From Perkinsus olseni (taxonomy: Eukaryota > Perkinsozoa > Perkinsida), in NCBI GenBank assembly GCA_013115125.1, contig JABANN010000342.1, positions 1-37,234 on the forward strand: DNA of 37,234 bases. Direction: 5' to 3'. The position numbers and the translations under genes are program-made. The notes below the pieces were generated by a model that was not told the DNA's origin, did not search any database, and saw nothing but the letters and a program-made list of their open reading frames with translations. The first letter of the stretch is position 1, and the number at the start of each line of letters is the position of its first letter. Below, piece after piece: positions 1-8,724 of this stretch.

Positions 1-201
1 ATCGGCAGGGCGGGACGAGTCGAGTTCGACGAGTTTAGGGTGGGTCGTGTGCATCGGAGCAGGATTTGCACGTACAGATGTCAATACGTACGGATGAAAA
101 TACGTACAGATGTAGGGCTACGCGTCACACAATCGGCGAGCGCCGCTTCGACCACTCCGCTTGCCTGGCTGCTGCCAGCCTATTCATCTACTTGTCCACC
201 A

Positions 202-1121
202 ATGACGCTCAAGACTCCAAATTATGAGAAGGATCACATTTACGCGTGAGCTTCTCGCGCAGCGCTGCGCTCGTGGCGTGCAACCACCTTTGCTCTGCTG
301 ACTTGTCTTTATCCTTCGTATTCCTTTCAGATATGTGATCACGAACAGAGGGGACGGTACAGCCTCCTCGCCCAGCCATTTCTGTACCAAGCTTCACATT
401 TGGCTCGAGCTCGCTGGCCTACCTTACACCCTCATTGGGGTTGGTAGACCTGATGGCCCTTACGGTAAGTAGTCTCCTCCCCGTCATAGTCGGGGCGCGC
501 TATTGCTCTCCTCGTTCGCCTTCAGGCAAGGTGCCCTACATTGAGCTCAACGGCAAAGCGTACGGTGATTCCAGTGCTATCGTGGAGATGCTCTCGGAGA
601 AGTACAACAAGGACTTGGACGCCGACCTCACCCCCGAGCAAAAGGCAATGAGTGTGGCCGTCCAGCGCATGGTCGAGGAGCACGCTTACTTTCTTTCCGT
701 CGCCGATATCGCCTTACAGGATGGCGCCTTCAGCGTCATGGTCAACAAGTTCCTCTCTCTCTCCGCTTTCACCAAATTGTTCGTTCCTTCACTTGTGCGG
801 AGAAATCTCAGGGGCAATCTCAATGCTCAAGGCATTGGTCGTCTCAGTGAGGCTGATCGCGGCGACAGGATGAAAAAAGACATCGCCTCCCTTTCTGGCA
901 TCCTCGGAAACAAAAAGTACTTCATGAGTGACGAGAAGCCCACTACGGTTGACGCTACTGTCTTCGGCTATTTGTGGACTGCAATGAGCACCGACACGGA
1001 GCTAACTAAGTTTAGTAATTGCCTGAAGGAGTGCAGAAAGTACGACAACCTGATGGCCTATTTTGAACGCATGCAGGAAATGATGATGAAGTCTGCTGAG
1101 AAGTGGAAGACCAAGGCATGA
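202..1121 (+). CDS. FAXC/metaxin-like GST-fold protein, copy 1 (3 exons)
   Basis: I join exons 202-245, 331-464 and 526-1121 (introns of 85 and 61 bp, GT-AG) to give about 257 aa. The second exon carries the thioredoxin-fold start of the family (SHFCTKLHIWLELAGLPYT), and the third opens with KVPYIELNG, an ordered cis-Pro region, then a helical GST C-terminal domain with the typical VEEHAYF and PTTVDATVFGYLW stretches. This matches failed-axon-connections/metaxin-like GST relatives, which usually lack proven glutathione-transferase activity; role here unknown. The start at 202 is chosen because the neighbouring paralogue has an exon of exactly the same length (44 nt) and phase, ending in the same DHIY residues. 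It lies head-to-tail with copy 2. No signal peptide is seen, so a cytosolic or membrane-associated location is likely. An upstream in-frame extension exists but has no paralogue support. Confidence 0.8.
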
Positions 1122-1558
1122 AGGCCACTTTTGTGTTTTTTGATTGTGTTTTCTTTCAACTCTGTGTTTTGTTACCGGTTCAGTTCGCTTCTCTGTGACT
1201 TCCGCCGCACATAATGTGCGTGAGAGGGGCGAGGAAAAGAAACAGTTGTTCGCGTTCTCCCCTTCCGTTGCTTACGAGGATATCGTCTTGTGTATGCGCT
1301 AACTGCCCTTCGGAGGCGAACCGAGCCCAGCCAATGCATGGGTACAATAGTGGTGTTGAGTAGGGTATCTCGTTGCTGTTTCGACTAGTAGAGGTCCGTC
1401 TTACCAAAAAAGTTGTTGATGGTGGAGTTACATGTGATTCGGCATTTACATTTCTCGGTCGTCATAGCCTCGGATTCGAGAGTGCGACGGATCGTAGCAC
1501 AGGGGACCCTCGCCTTGGCTCTCAGCGTGAAATCTCTCTTATCTCCTGACGTTCAGTT
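1122..1558. other. Intergenic spacer between the two GST-like genes
   Basis: About 440 bp holding the 3' region of copy 1 and the 5' region of copy 2. T-rich stretches follow the stop codon. I see no gene, repeat or RNA here. Confidence 0.6.
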
Positions 1559-2806
1559 ATGACTGCCACCGCGGAATCACGGAAGAAGGATCATATTTAC
1601 ATGTAGGCGTCTGGTCATTAGGGTAAGGAGTGGTATGAATATTTGATGTTAGGCACCAGTTCAGCAATAAAGGGACCGGGTCTTCTGCGACCATCAGCCA
1701 TTTCTGTGCAAAGCTGCAAGTCTGGCTGGAACTGGCGGGCTTGCCGTACACGCTGATCGACACTGAGCTGCCTGCTGGACCTTATAGTAAGCAGGGTCTT
1801 CGAAGATATGAGAGCAATCTTAGCATCCTGATGTCTGGTAACCGTGACAGCCGTAAATTGATGTAACAGCCGGCGCCCTTCACGGCGAGAGACGTGGCGT
1901 GTTCACAATGTATAGCACAATTCACGAGGCAAGGTAAAATCGACGACGTCGATTGGCACTACGCCGACAGAGCACTGGTCGTAGCAGTCGACGACAGATG
2001 GCCATCAAACTTTGATTTGACGTTCGCTGTTGAGGTTTTTGTGAAGGCGGGAATATTGGCAGGGGCTTGGCCGCTAAGTGCTCAGTCACGGGTAGCGCAA
2101 AATGTTCAAATTCATTGCACTCGGCTCGTTTTCTTCTCCGTACAGCTTGCCATTTTCTTCCTCTCACCTTAAGCCATTTTGTCCATATCTCTGTGCCAAT
2201 TTGAACTCTCGTTCTCCTGCTTCAGACAAGCTGCCTTACATCGAGCTCAATGGTGAGCAATACGGCGACACTGCGATCATCATCGACATGCTGTCCACCA
2301 AGTATGACAAGGATTTTGATAGCGGTCTAAGCAACGAGCAGAAGGCTCTCGGCAATGCTGTGAAGAGAATGTTTGAGGAACATACTTTTTTCCTCTGCGT
2401 AAACGACAGGTGGTTCAACAATCTTGACCTTTTCGGTGGTCACTTCATCGGCACGGTTCAGTCATATCCAGTTTTTATGAGGCCACTTGTGAAGCTGATC
2501 GCGAAAAGACGCCTGCTTGGTGCCACCTACACGCAAGGGGTTGGTCGCCTGCCCGAGGAGGAGAGAAAGAAGAGACTGCATGAGGACATCTCGGCCTTAT
2601 CGACGATTCTGGGCGAGAAGAAATACATCTTGTCCGATGATAAGCCCACTACTGTTGACGCCACGGTGTTCGGATTCATGTGGTGTGAGCTCGGCGTTGA
2701 CCCGGAGTACGAGAAGGTCTGTGCATTTTGCCAGGAGTGTAAGAAGTACGATAACCTGATGAGCTATTATGAGAGGATGTTGAAGTTGATGCACAGTTCG
2801 AAGTAG
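1559..2806 (+). CDS. FAXC/metaxin-like GST-fold protein, copy 2 (3 exons)
   Basis: Exons 1559-1602, 1653-1786 and 2226-2806 join to about 252 aa. The first two exons (44 and 134 nt) have exactly the sizes and phases of copy 1, which supports the model. Exon 2 reads ISHFCAKLQVWLELAGLPYT, exon 3 begins KLPYIELNGEQYGDT and continues through FEEHTFFLCVNDRW to PTTVDATVFGFMW. The family is the failed-axon-connections/metaxin branch of the GST superfamily; the biochemical function is not established. The second intron is 439 bp against 61 bp in copy 1 and contains a possible decayed exon-like segment (see findings). The pair is clearly a tandem duplication, already well diverged at the protein level. 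Confidence 0.8.
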
Positions 2807-3318
2807 ATTGGTCGAAAGACTTGTTGATATCACAGTTTTTATTGAGCGAGGTAGTCGGCCGAGCTGGTCTTTTTCATCTCGACTTACGCCGCTTGCGGCC
2901 AGCTTTGGTTCACTCAGTGTAGAGTTTGTTTGTGTTGCTGAGATTTCAGTCTAGATAATAGGTAACCACAGGAGAATATGAGAGTCTAAACGTTTCTATC
3001 AATGATAGACCCTGAATGGAAAGCGAAGCGAAGACAGCTGCGTATAATCATCTGATGCTAAGACCAAGTCTGCTTTGACTCAGTTTTGGTTCCCCAGAAG
3101 TTTTCGGTGTTGTTCAGTGACCCAATTCTGGCATTCGTTTCCACAAATAGGGGAGGGGAGTGTTCGGCGAGCCGATTGTGAAGTTCAGTGTCGATTCTGA
3201 AACCGCAGTCTACATAACCAATTCCAGAGCCTGAGAAATAGTCCGCTGAACGGTGGGATGGAAAATTTGGTCATCAATTTCGGAATGAATGTGTTGAACG
3301 GTGGGAACAACGAACGGT

Positions 3319-3377
3319 GTGTGTGAGTTTATAGTCCACTGCTGACGGTTCCGGCTTAGTTAGACTCTTGCCGATGT
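3319..3377 (+). repeat. Dispersed repeat of about 58 bp, copy 1
   Basis: Shares GTGTGTGAGTTT at its start and CGGCTTAGTTAGACT followed by CCGATGT at its end with 4448-4505. The middle is diverged. Two copies about 1.1 kb apart flank the 5' part of the PC-esterase-like gene. Confidence 0.6.
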
Positions 3378-3578
3378 GCTCAGTTGGAGACTCTTTGTAG
3401 CGTTGACATGCGGTGCAATCAGACAGATTGTCAAGAAGCTTTCCTCAGGGGTATATTCAACCACAGAGGCTTCCTTCCCTCCTGGCACGATCCGCTCACA
3501 CAAACGGGGGACTGTGCCCACGACCGTCCCGGGGCCTGTGCGAGATTATAGCCCAACACACGGGAACCAATTTGCTCC

Positions 3579-3664
3579 CGTTCAATAAAGTAATTCTGAA
3601 AATTTGGACTTGATTTTTACGCGTAAAATGCGGCTTCTGAGTTCCAGAATTGGTTCACTCAACG
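3579..3664. repeat. Imperfect inverted repeat, related to 10936-11048
   Basis: Left arm 3579-3607 starts CGTTCAATAAAG and right arm 3634-3664 ends in the approximate complement. The start and the ATTCTGA core resemble the better-preserved inverted repeat at 10936-11048. Probably two members of a small non-autonomous foldback family. Confidence 0.45.
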
Positions 3665-3791
3665 ACCCCTGGGTGATACTTTCAACGACGTGCTCATTCC
3701 CTGGGGGTAATTTCTCATTTCCGCGTCGTGGCCTGCATTGACAAGTCGAGATTTTCTTCGGCCCCTTTTCGTAATAGTTTGTACCACTCCA

Positions 3792-5975
3792 ATGTCTCCC
3801 ACACGTTACACGGTCACATCAGCGTTACTATTGCTGCTGTCGCTCTGGGCTATATTCACCTTGGTCGTGCAGGAGGAATGTGCCCTTCTACCTCCCATCT
3901 TACGTCCACTACCAGCGTCATCAAGTCCAGCCACTCACCCAGATCTTGTTTCGCTCTCACCACACTACAAGAGTGAGAGTTGGCGATTCCCGTTGATGTC
4001 GATTTCTGCGCGGTTAAAATGAATGGTCTTTCTGCTCTCGAGTGTCGTGTCAGTGATTGCTGCACGACTGTTCTCTTGCGCATGTACCATATACAGCACG
4101 ATGTGCGAGGAAAGCTTCAATTTATTGCTGCTCTGCGGCTCATCAGACCTTCCTCGGAGCCGCCTCATCCAGGTGGGGACGGCTCAGCAAGTGGCGGCGA
4201 TGCCTCCGAAGCCGAAGCCTGGGAAGAAGAAGAAAAAAAGAGGCTTCTGGGACAACGATGATGATATCAATGTTATCAGCGAGAGTAAGCCCGCTTGCCA
4301 AGGCAGCGGTATTCACAGCAACTGCCAACTCTGGGGCCTTATTTCTCTTGCTCATCACGCTCGGACATCCTCGCGTGATAAGCTTTCTCCCTCTTCCCCG
4401 CGTTGCCCTCTAGGGAGATCGAGCAAGCTGAGATTCTCAGATCTTCTGTGTGTGAGTTTGAAGTCCAGCGCCGAGAATACGGCTTAGTTAGACTAGCACC
4501 GATGTAACAAATCTCGCAACACGATCTCATCAATAACGTCTCCGATCGCCTTGTGTAAGCGTGCATAGCTGATGCCGATCGAGAGAGTAAGCACAGAAGG
4601 GAAAAAAGCTTCTCGCCTCTCCCGTCTCGCGTTGACTATGAGCAACAACAGAGAAGCAACGGTGGCGTCGTTTACGCGGATCCCAGATCTCTCAGTTCTC
4701 AGACACGTCGTACGACCTCATCAAGTTGGACTACCCTTCCGAGTATCTTTCCGAGCATGAGGTCGAACCGTATCCGCGAGAGCGACTACGCGACCTCGGT
4801 TGGCCGGGAGAGGTTCCCTTCGTCCGGGAGGACATCGAATCTTACTGTGCATGCGTGCAAGATAAGCGGATCTTGATCGCTGGCGATTCGCTCTTGCGCG
4901 GAGTTTATTCGGCCGCTGTGGAATTTCTGAAGGGCGACCGAAACTACTGTGACGATCGCTCGATACCCGGGGCCGAGAGATCGCGGTGTTCCGGTGACGG
5001 GAAGTACTGGCATGATGTTCGCACTGAGGAAGCTAAGGGGGAGGACTTGCGACGCTGCGAGAGGGTTATGAAGAACGAAGGCTCGCCCTGTTACGCGGGA
5101 AAAGTGGAAGGCCTTTGTGGAGGTGCTGCAAAGCCTGTTGCTTGCGCGCTATTCCGAACTCGAAATCAGGCAATGCATCGCTGTTCTTCACTTGGCAACC
5201 GAATAAGAGGTTTGGCGGCAACTTCGAGAAGTATCTTGAGGCCACCCTTGCACGTGACGGTGAGGTTGGCGACGCTCGTTGGTGCTGTCAGTAGCGAGCA
5301 GGTCGAGGCTTCGATTGGATCATCGCGGGCATGGGCTTCCACGAGCTTGCCAGAGTCCTTCGCATGAAGGGTGGCTGTGCAGACGCGGCCTGTCGATTCC
5401 GGAAGATGCCAGAAGGCTTCGGCAATCTCTATAGGCAATTCGTAACGTGACGGATCGAGGTCCCCGGTTCGATCCCTGGTGACTGCAACTTCTTCCCAGC
5501 TTATTGTTCGATCATTGACAGGTACGGAAGTTCTACGATGAACTAATACCAGGCTTCTCCACCCTGGGTGGGGTATGGGTCGGCATGTACGCCCGCAACA
5601 CAGCGATGGCCCTCCCAGATTTCCAAGACCAATCCAATGCTTATGTAACCGCAGCTACTCCGACGACGACGACGACACAATCGCCTGTCCCCCTCAGGTT
5701 CTGTGGCTGAACTCACTGGCGCGTAACGAGACCTCACGGCAGAGTGAAAAGAAGTATCTCGATATTTACGACCTTACCCTGCACGAACCCTTCCGCAGTT
5801 ACACGGGGGACGGGGTGGGCGTTCCCTTGTCGTCTCGCCAATCCGCTTCGCTCCGCAGGTCCACTTCCTACGACAAGTGTCCCTGGCAGTTTTCCACGGC
5901 GCAATTCGACCGCTGTGTCCGTCGGTGAAGTTACCGAGTCGCTTCGAGTCAACCCATGTCCGCATGTACACCTGA
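3792..5975 (+). CDS. Membrane-anchored PC-esterase / TBL-like (GDS...DxxH) enzyme, multi-exon
   Basis: A conserved core is assembled from exons about 4696-5122, 5170-5259, 5302-5441, 5522-5644, 5698-5814 and 5859-5975, with introns of 47, 42, 80, 53 and 44 bp; all phases agree. Key motifs in order: ILIAGDSLLRGVY (Ser nucleophile block), LFFTWQPNK, DWIIAGMGFHEL (conserved His block), VWVGMYARN, and the terminal GDG|VHF, which is the DxxH pair and is created only by splicing. This is the arrangement of PC-esterase/TBL/NXPE-type enzymes that add or remove O-acetyl groups on glycans, usually in the Golgi. A likely first exon from ATG 3792 encodes a short cytosolic tail and a leucine-rich membrane segment (type II anchor). 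A Lys-rich exon near 4190-4285 may also belong. Exon joins between 3970 and 4690 are unresolved; the core is solid, the 5' part is tentative. Confidence 0.7.
4448..4505 (+). repeat. Dispersed repeat of about 58 bp, copy 2
   Basis: Second copy of the segment at 3319-3377; the last 26 nt differ only in a 4-nt block. It lies in the unresolved 5' (probably intronic) part of the PC-esterase-like gene. Confidence 0.6.
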
Positions 5976-6024
5976 ATGCAGTATCCTCGCGTATCTTATA
6001 TTTTGTTTTACGCCGTGGTCGACC

Positions 6025-6063
6025 TGGCCAGTACTTGATGGTACTACCATCAAGTACTGGCCA
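6025..6063. repeat. Perfect inverted repeat, 19-nt arms, 1-nt spacer
   Basis: Arms 6025-6043 and 6045-6063 are exact reverse complements (TGGCCAGTACTTGATGGTA) around a single C. It lies 310 bp upstream of carboxylesterase 1 and about 50 bp after the PC-esterase-like stop. It could fold into a hairpin; no U-tract follows, so it does not look like a bacterial-type terminator. Confidence 0.85.
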
Positions 6064-6103
6064 TCATGGTAGTCGGGAGCCCTTGTCCCTGTTGCACAAG
6101 CTT

Positions 6104-6291
6104 CGTTAGCGCCGGTTACTGCTGTCAATTACAATATAATCTGAACCCTTCCATCGTCGCTAGTGGTGGTTCTCTGGGATGCTTCGTGACGGTTGTTCGT
6201 TAGCACCCGTTACTGCTGTCGATGCCTGTATAATTGAGACCAACGTAGGGTCGCTGGTGGACGCACTGGTTTTCTGAGATTCTTCAAGGTG
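6104..6291 (+). repeat. Two diverged tandem copies of about 94 bp
   Basis: Copies start at 6104 and 6198 with CGTTAGC(G/A)CC and GTTACTGCTGTC, and both contain GTCGCT(A/G)GTGG and end in TTCTn(G/T)GAnnCTTC-like sequence. They lie immediately upstream of carboxylesterase 1 and may be part of its 5' region. Confidence 0.55.
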
Positions 6292-6372
6292 ACCGTCTTA
6301 CCCGTGCCATCATCGCGTTTTTTCATTCTCCTCATCCATTTGACTTGTCGATCAGTTGTTTTTTTGACAAAA

Positions 6373-8334
6373 ATGCGCTTCTTCGTCGGACTGTGCGTCT
6401 CGGCGATCGCCTTAAGCCTCTCGGGGTGTTCAAGTTCGTCCACAACCACTACAACGACGACCACTCCTAAGCCTCCATCACCTTCCAAGACCGCTACTAC
6501 TGCATCGCCCCTACCCAAGGGCGAAGTCGCGATCTCGAACGGCCGCGTGTCGGGAATTAGCGTAGCGAAGAACGAGACCAAGCAGCAACCTATCATCCAG
6601 GACGTCGAGGTTTTCTATGGTATCCCCTTCGCCAAGGCCCCTGTGGGTGACCTGCGATTCAAGGCCCCTCAGGAGTTCGATCAGAAGTGGAGCTCGGTCA
6701 AGAAGATGGACACTAAGAAGAGTCAATGCCCGGACAAGTACGGCGACGGTGATGAGGACTGCCTCTTCCTCAATGTCTGGCGGCCGGCCAATGCGACGGT
6801 CGGGTCGAAGCTGCCGGTTATGGCTTGGATTTTTGGCGGTGGATTTGTAGACGGCAACGCCGCGTCCTCGGATTACGATGGCAGCGCTCTGGCCTCGCAG
6901 CATAATGTTGTGGTTGTCACGATGAACTACCGGCTGGGCGATTTGGGCTACTTTGCGTCCCCCGCTTCCTTGGACGAGGAAGGGACGACTGGTAACTGGG
7001 GACAGATGGATCAGCAGATGGCATTGAAGTGGATACAGAAGAACATCGGTGCCTTCGGTGGCGATAAGGACAGAGTTTTGCTCTTTGGTGAATCTGCTGG
7101 TGCCTTTAGTGTCGTCTGGCATATCGCCGCGCCGAGCAGTGCTGGTCTGTTCCACTCGGCTGTACTCGAGTCTAGTACCAGTCATACCGATATCTTCTTC
7201 CAACAACCTCAGGATGCTTATCGTTATTATGACTGGGTCGCCAAGGAACTCGTCGGCTGCAAAGACGCCAACGATATGGACTGCCTCCGCAAGGCCGACG
7301 CCTCCAAGTTCACTCTTCCTAAGAACGTGAGGTTCGACCCCGAAAAGTGTCCCGAGTGGGGCTCTCCGATCTTCCCGATGATGCCGGTTGGGCCGTGCAT
7401 AGACGGCAAGATTCTTCCTGATGTACCGCTGAACATGGTCAAGAAGGGCAAGTTCAACAAGGTCCCCACCGTCATCGGCACCAACCGTGACGAGGGCACT
7501 GCCTTCGTCGCCGGTCTCTCTGGCGTCGTCCCCGGCGTTCCACGACAACCGGACATGGACGATGTCCATACTCTGCTGTTCTACATGCTGCAGAGCGAAG
7601 ACGCTGTGAACGAGGCGCTGGCGGCTTATCCCGTAGCGGATTATGCTACTACTTACGGTACGGAGAACCAAGGCTTCGAGCTGGGCTCGGAGATGATTCG
7701 AGATGCTATCTTCCACTGTCCTAGTCAGGAGCTTGCACAGGCCATATCCGACAATGGTGGTGACGCGTATGTTTATCTTTTCAATATGGACCCTATCTTC
7801 CCTAAGTGGGTCGACAAGATCAACACTGGCAATCGGCCTTTGTTCGGGTTTGGCAACTTCACCCCTGAGCAGATGGGCACCTTCCATTCTTCTGAGATTC
7901 CCTTCGTCTTTAAGCGCTTTGAGGACCACGGTGTGAATATGAAGAAGCCGGACATGTACGAAATCTACATGGGCCATCCTCCGCGTGTCGCCGGTGATAT
8001 CTACCATCAAGTATCCGACAAGATGTCTTGCATGTGGGCGAGTATGGCGGCCAGTGGGAAGCCTGTTGGTGGTGATGTGTCGTGTCCGCCCAGGCCTGAT
8101 CTTCCTGACTGGGGAAAGTACTTGGGTAACCCGAGTAATCCTCTCGGTCAGTACTTGCATCTGGGTCGTGATGTGAAGATGGATCCTCTGGTCAAGGACA
8201 ACGCGTACCCTCACTCTGAGTTCGCCAGCAAGGACGTGTGTAAATTCTGGAACGCACAGCAGTTCAGATTCCATGACCTGCGCAGTGACCTCACCGATAC
8301 TAGCTCTGATGACAAGGCACCCATCATCGTGTAA
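6373..8334 (+). CDS. Type-B carboxylesterase/cholinesterase-family protein, copy 1
   Basis: Intronless, 653 aa from ATG 6373. An N-terminal hydrophobic signal (about residues 1-18) ends in LSGC, followed by a Ser/Thr/Pro-rich linker (about 20-50), then a complete alpha/beta-hydrolase fold. Family landmarks: VEVFYGIPFAK, EDCLFLNVWRP, MAWIFGGGF (oxyanion hole), GNWGQMDQQMALKWIQKNI, catalytic FGESAG with Ser at about 241, NRDEG with Glu at about 374, and TFHSSEIPFVF with His at about 505. All triad residues are present, so the product should be an active secreted or surface ester hydrolase; substrate unknown. It is the first of three tandem paralogues. A 336-bp central tract (6976-7311) is nearly identical to copy 2. 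Earlier in-frame sequence before 6373 lacks a better signal peptide, so this start is preferred. Confidence 0.93.
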   Translation: MRFFVGLCVSAIALSLSGCSSSSTTTTTTTTPKPPSPSKTATTASPLPKGEVAISNGRVSGISVAKNETKQQPIIQDVEVFYGIPFAKAPVGDLRFKAPQEFDQKWSSVKKMDTKKSQCPDKYGDGDEDCLFLNVWRPANATVGSKLPVMAWIFGGGFVDGNAASSDYDGSALASQHNVVVVTMNYRLGDLGYFASPASLDEEGTTGNWGQMDQQMALKWIQKNIGAFGGDKDRVLLFGESAGAFSVVWHIAAPSSAGLFHSAVLESSTSHTDIFFQQPQDAYRYYDWVAKELVGCKDANDMDCLRKADASKFTLPKNVRFDPEKCPEWGSPIFPMMPVGPCIDGKILPDVPLNMVKKGKFNKVPTVIGTNRDEGTAFVAGLSGVVPGVPRQPDMDDVHTLLFYMLQSEDAVNEALAAYPVADYATTYGTENQGFELGSEMIRDAIFHCPSQELAQAISDNGGDAYVYLFNMDPIFPKWVDKINTGNRPLFGFGNFTPEQMGTFHSSEIPFVFKRFEDHGVNMKKPDMYEIYMGHPPRVAGDIYHQVSDKMSCMWASMAASGKPVGGDVSCPPRPDLPDWGKYLGNPSNPLGQYLHLGRDVKMDPLVKDNAYPHSEFASKDVCKFWNAQQFRFHDLRSDLTDTSSDDKAPIIV

Positions 8335-8724
8335 CGACCCTGTTGTACATTGGCTCTTTAGTTTTCTGATACACCCAAACCTTCGTGTCTGTTGTTTGAC
8401 TGCAAGGCAACTTCGGTATTCCATTTAGTCCAGGTTTTTTGCCTCGTAGTAGTTGTTGTCTTGCGAATCAAGCTGAATGCTTCTTTTGTCACCCCTCCAA
8501 TGTGTCGGTTAGAACAGTCTCTGAAGGCTTTTGTTAGTCAAAGACGGTCGGAGAATGGGGAGATTCGGCGGTGGCTAACGGGACATTTTTTGTGTCGATG
8601 TGCATGCGTGCAAGGTCGTCGCTGTAGTCGGGAGCTGACTGAGTTAGAAAAGAACCTTCGTAGCAATTGGGTGGGACATCACTGAGACTGGCATAGTGGT
8701 AAGTTCTTCCTTTCATCGTTTCTC
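8335..8724. other. Spacer between carboxylesterases 1 and 2
   Basis: About 390 bp. No gene seen. A GTAAGT at 8699 followed by a pyrimidine-rich run just before the next ATG might reflect a 5'-UTR splice signal; this is only a possibility. Confidence 0.4.

Larger units (their letters stand above)
2807..3791. other. Intergenic region rich in short diverged repeats
   Basis: No convincing gene. Several loosely related segments of the form GTTCAGTGA-CCAATTCTGG recur (near 3114, 3184 and, inverted, near 3220 and 3640). It also contains the 3319-3377 repeat and the 3579-3664 inverted repeat listed separately. Short ORFs here have no recognisable content. Confidence 0.5.

Noticed and set aside
5465-5500. 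tRNA gene in an intron of the PC-esterase-like gene
   Set aside because: Only a T-arm-like CCCGG-TTCGATC-CCTGG with AGGTC before it is present; no D-arm, anticodon arm or acceptor partner was found. At best a 3'-half relic.
6511-8424. A 637-codon antisense ORF over carboxylesterase 1 (and a 263-codon one over copy 2)
   Set aside because: They mirror the sense codon usage of a clear esterase gene, carry no recognisable domain, and their conservation follows the sense strand.
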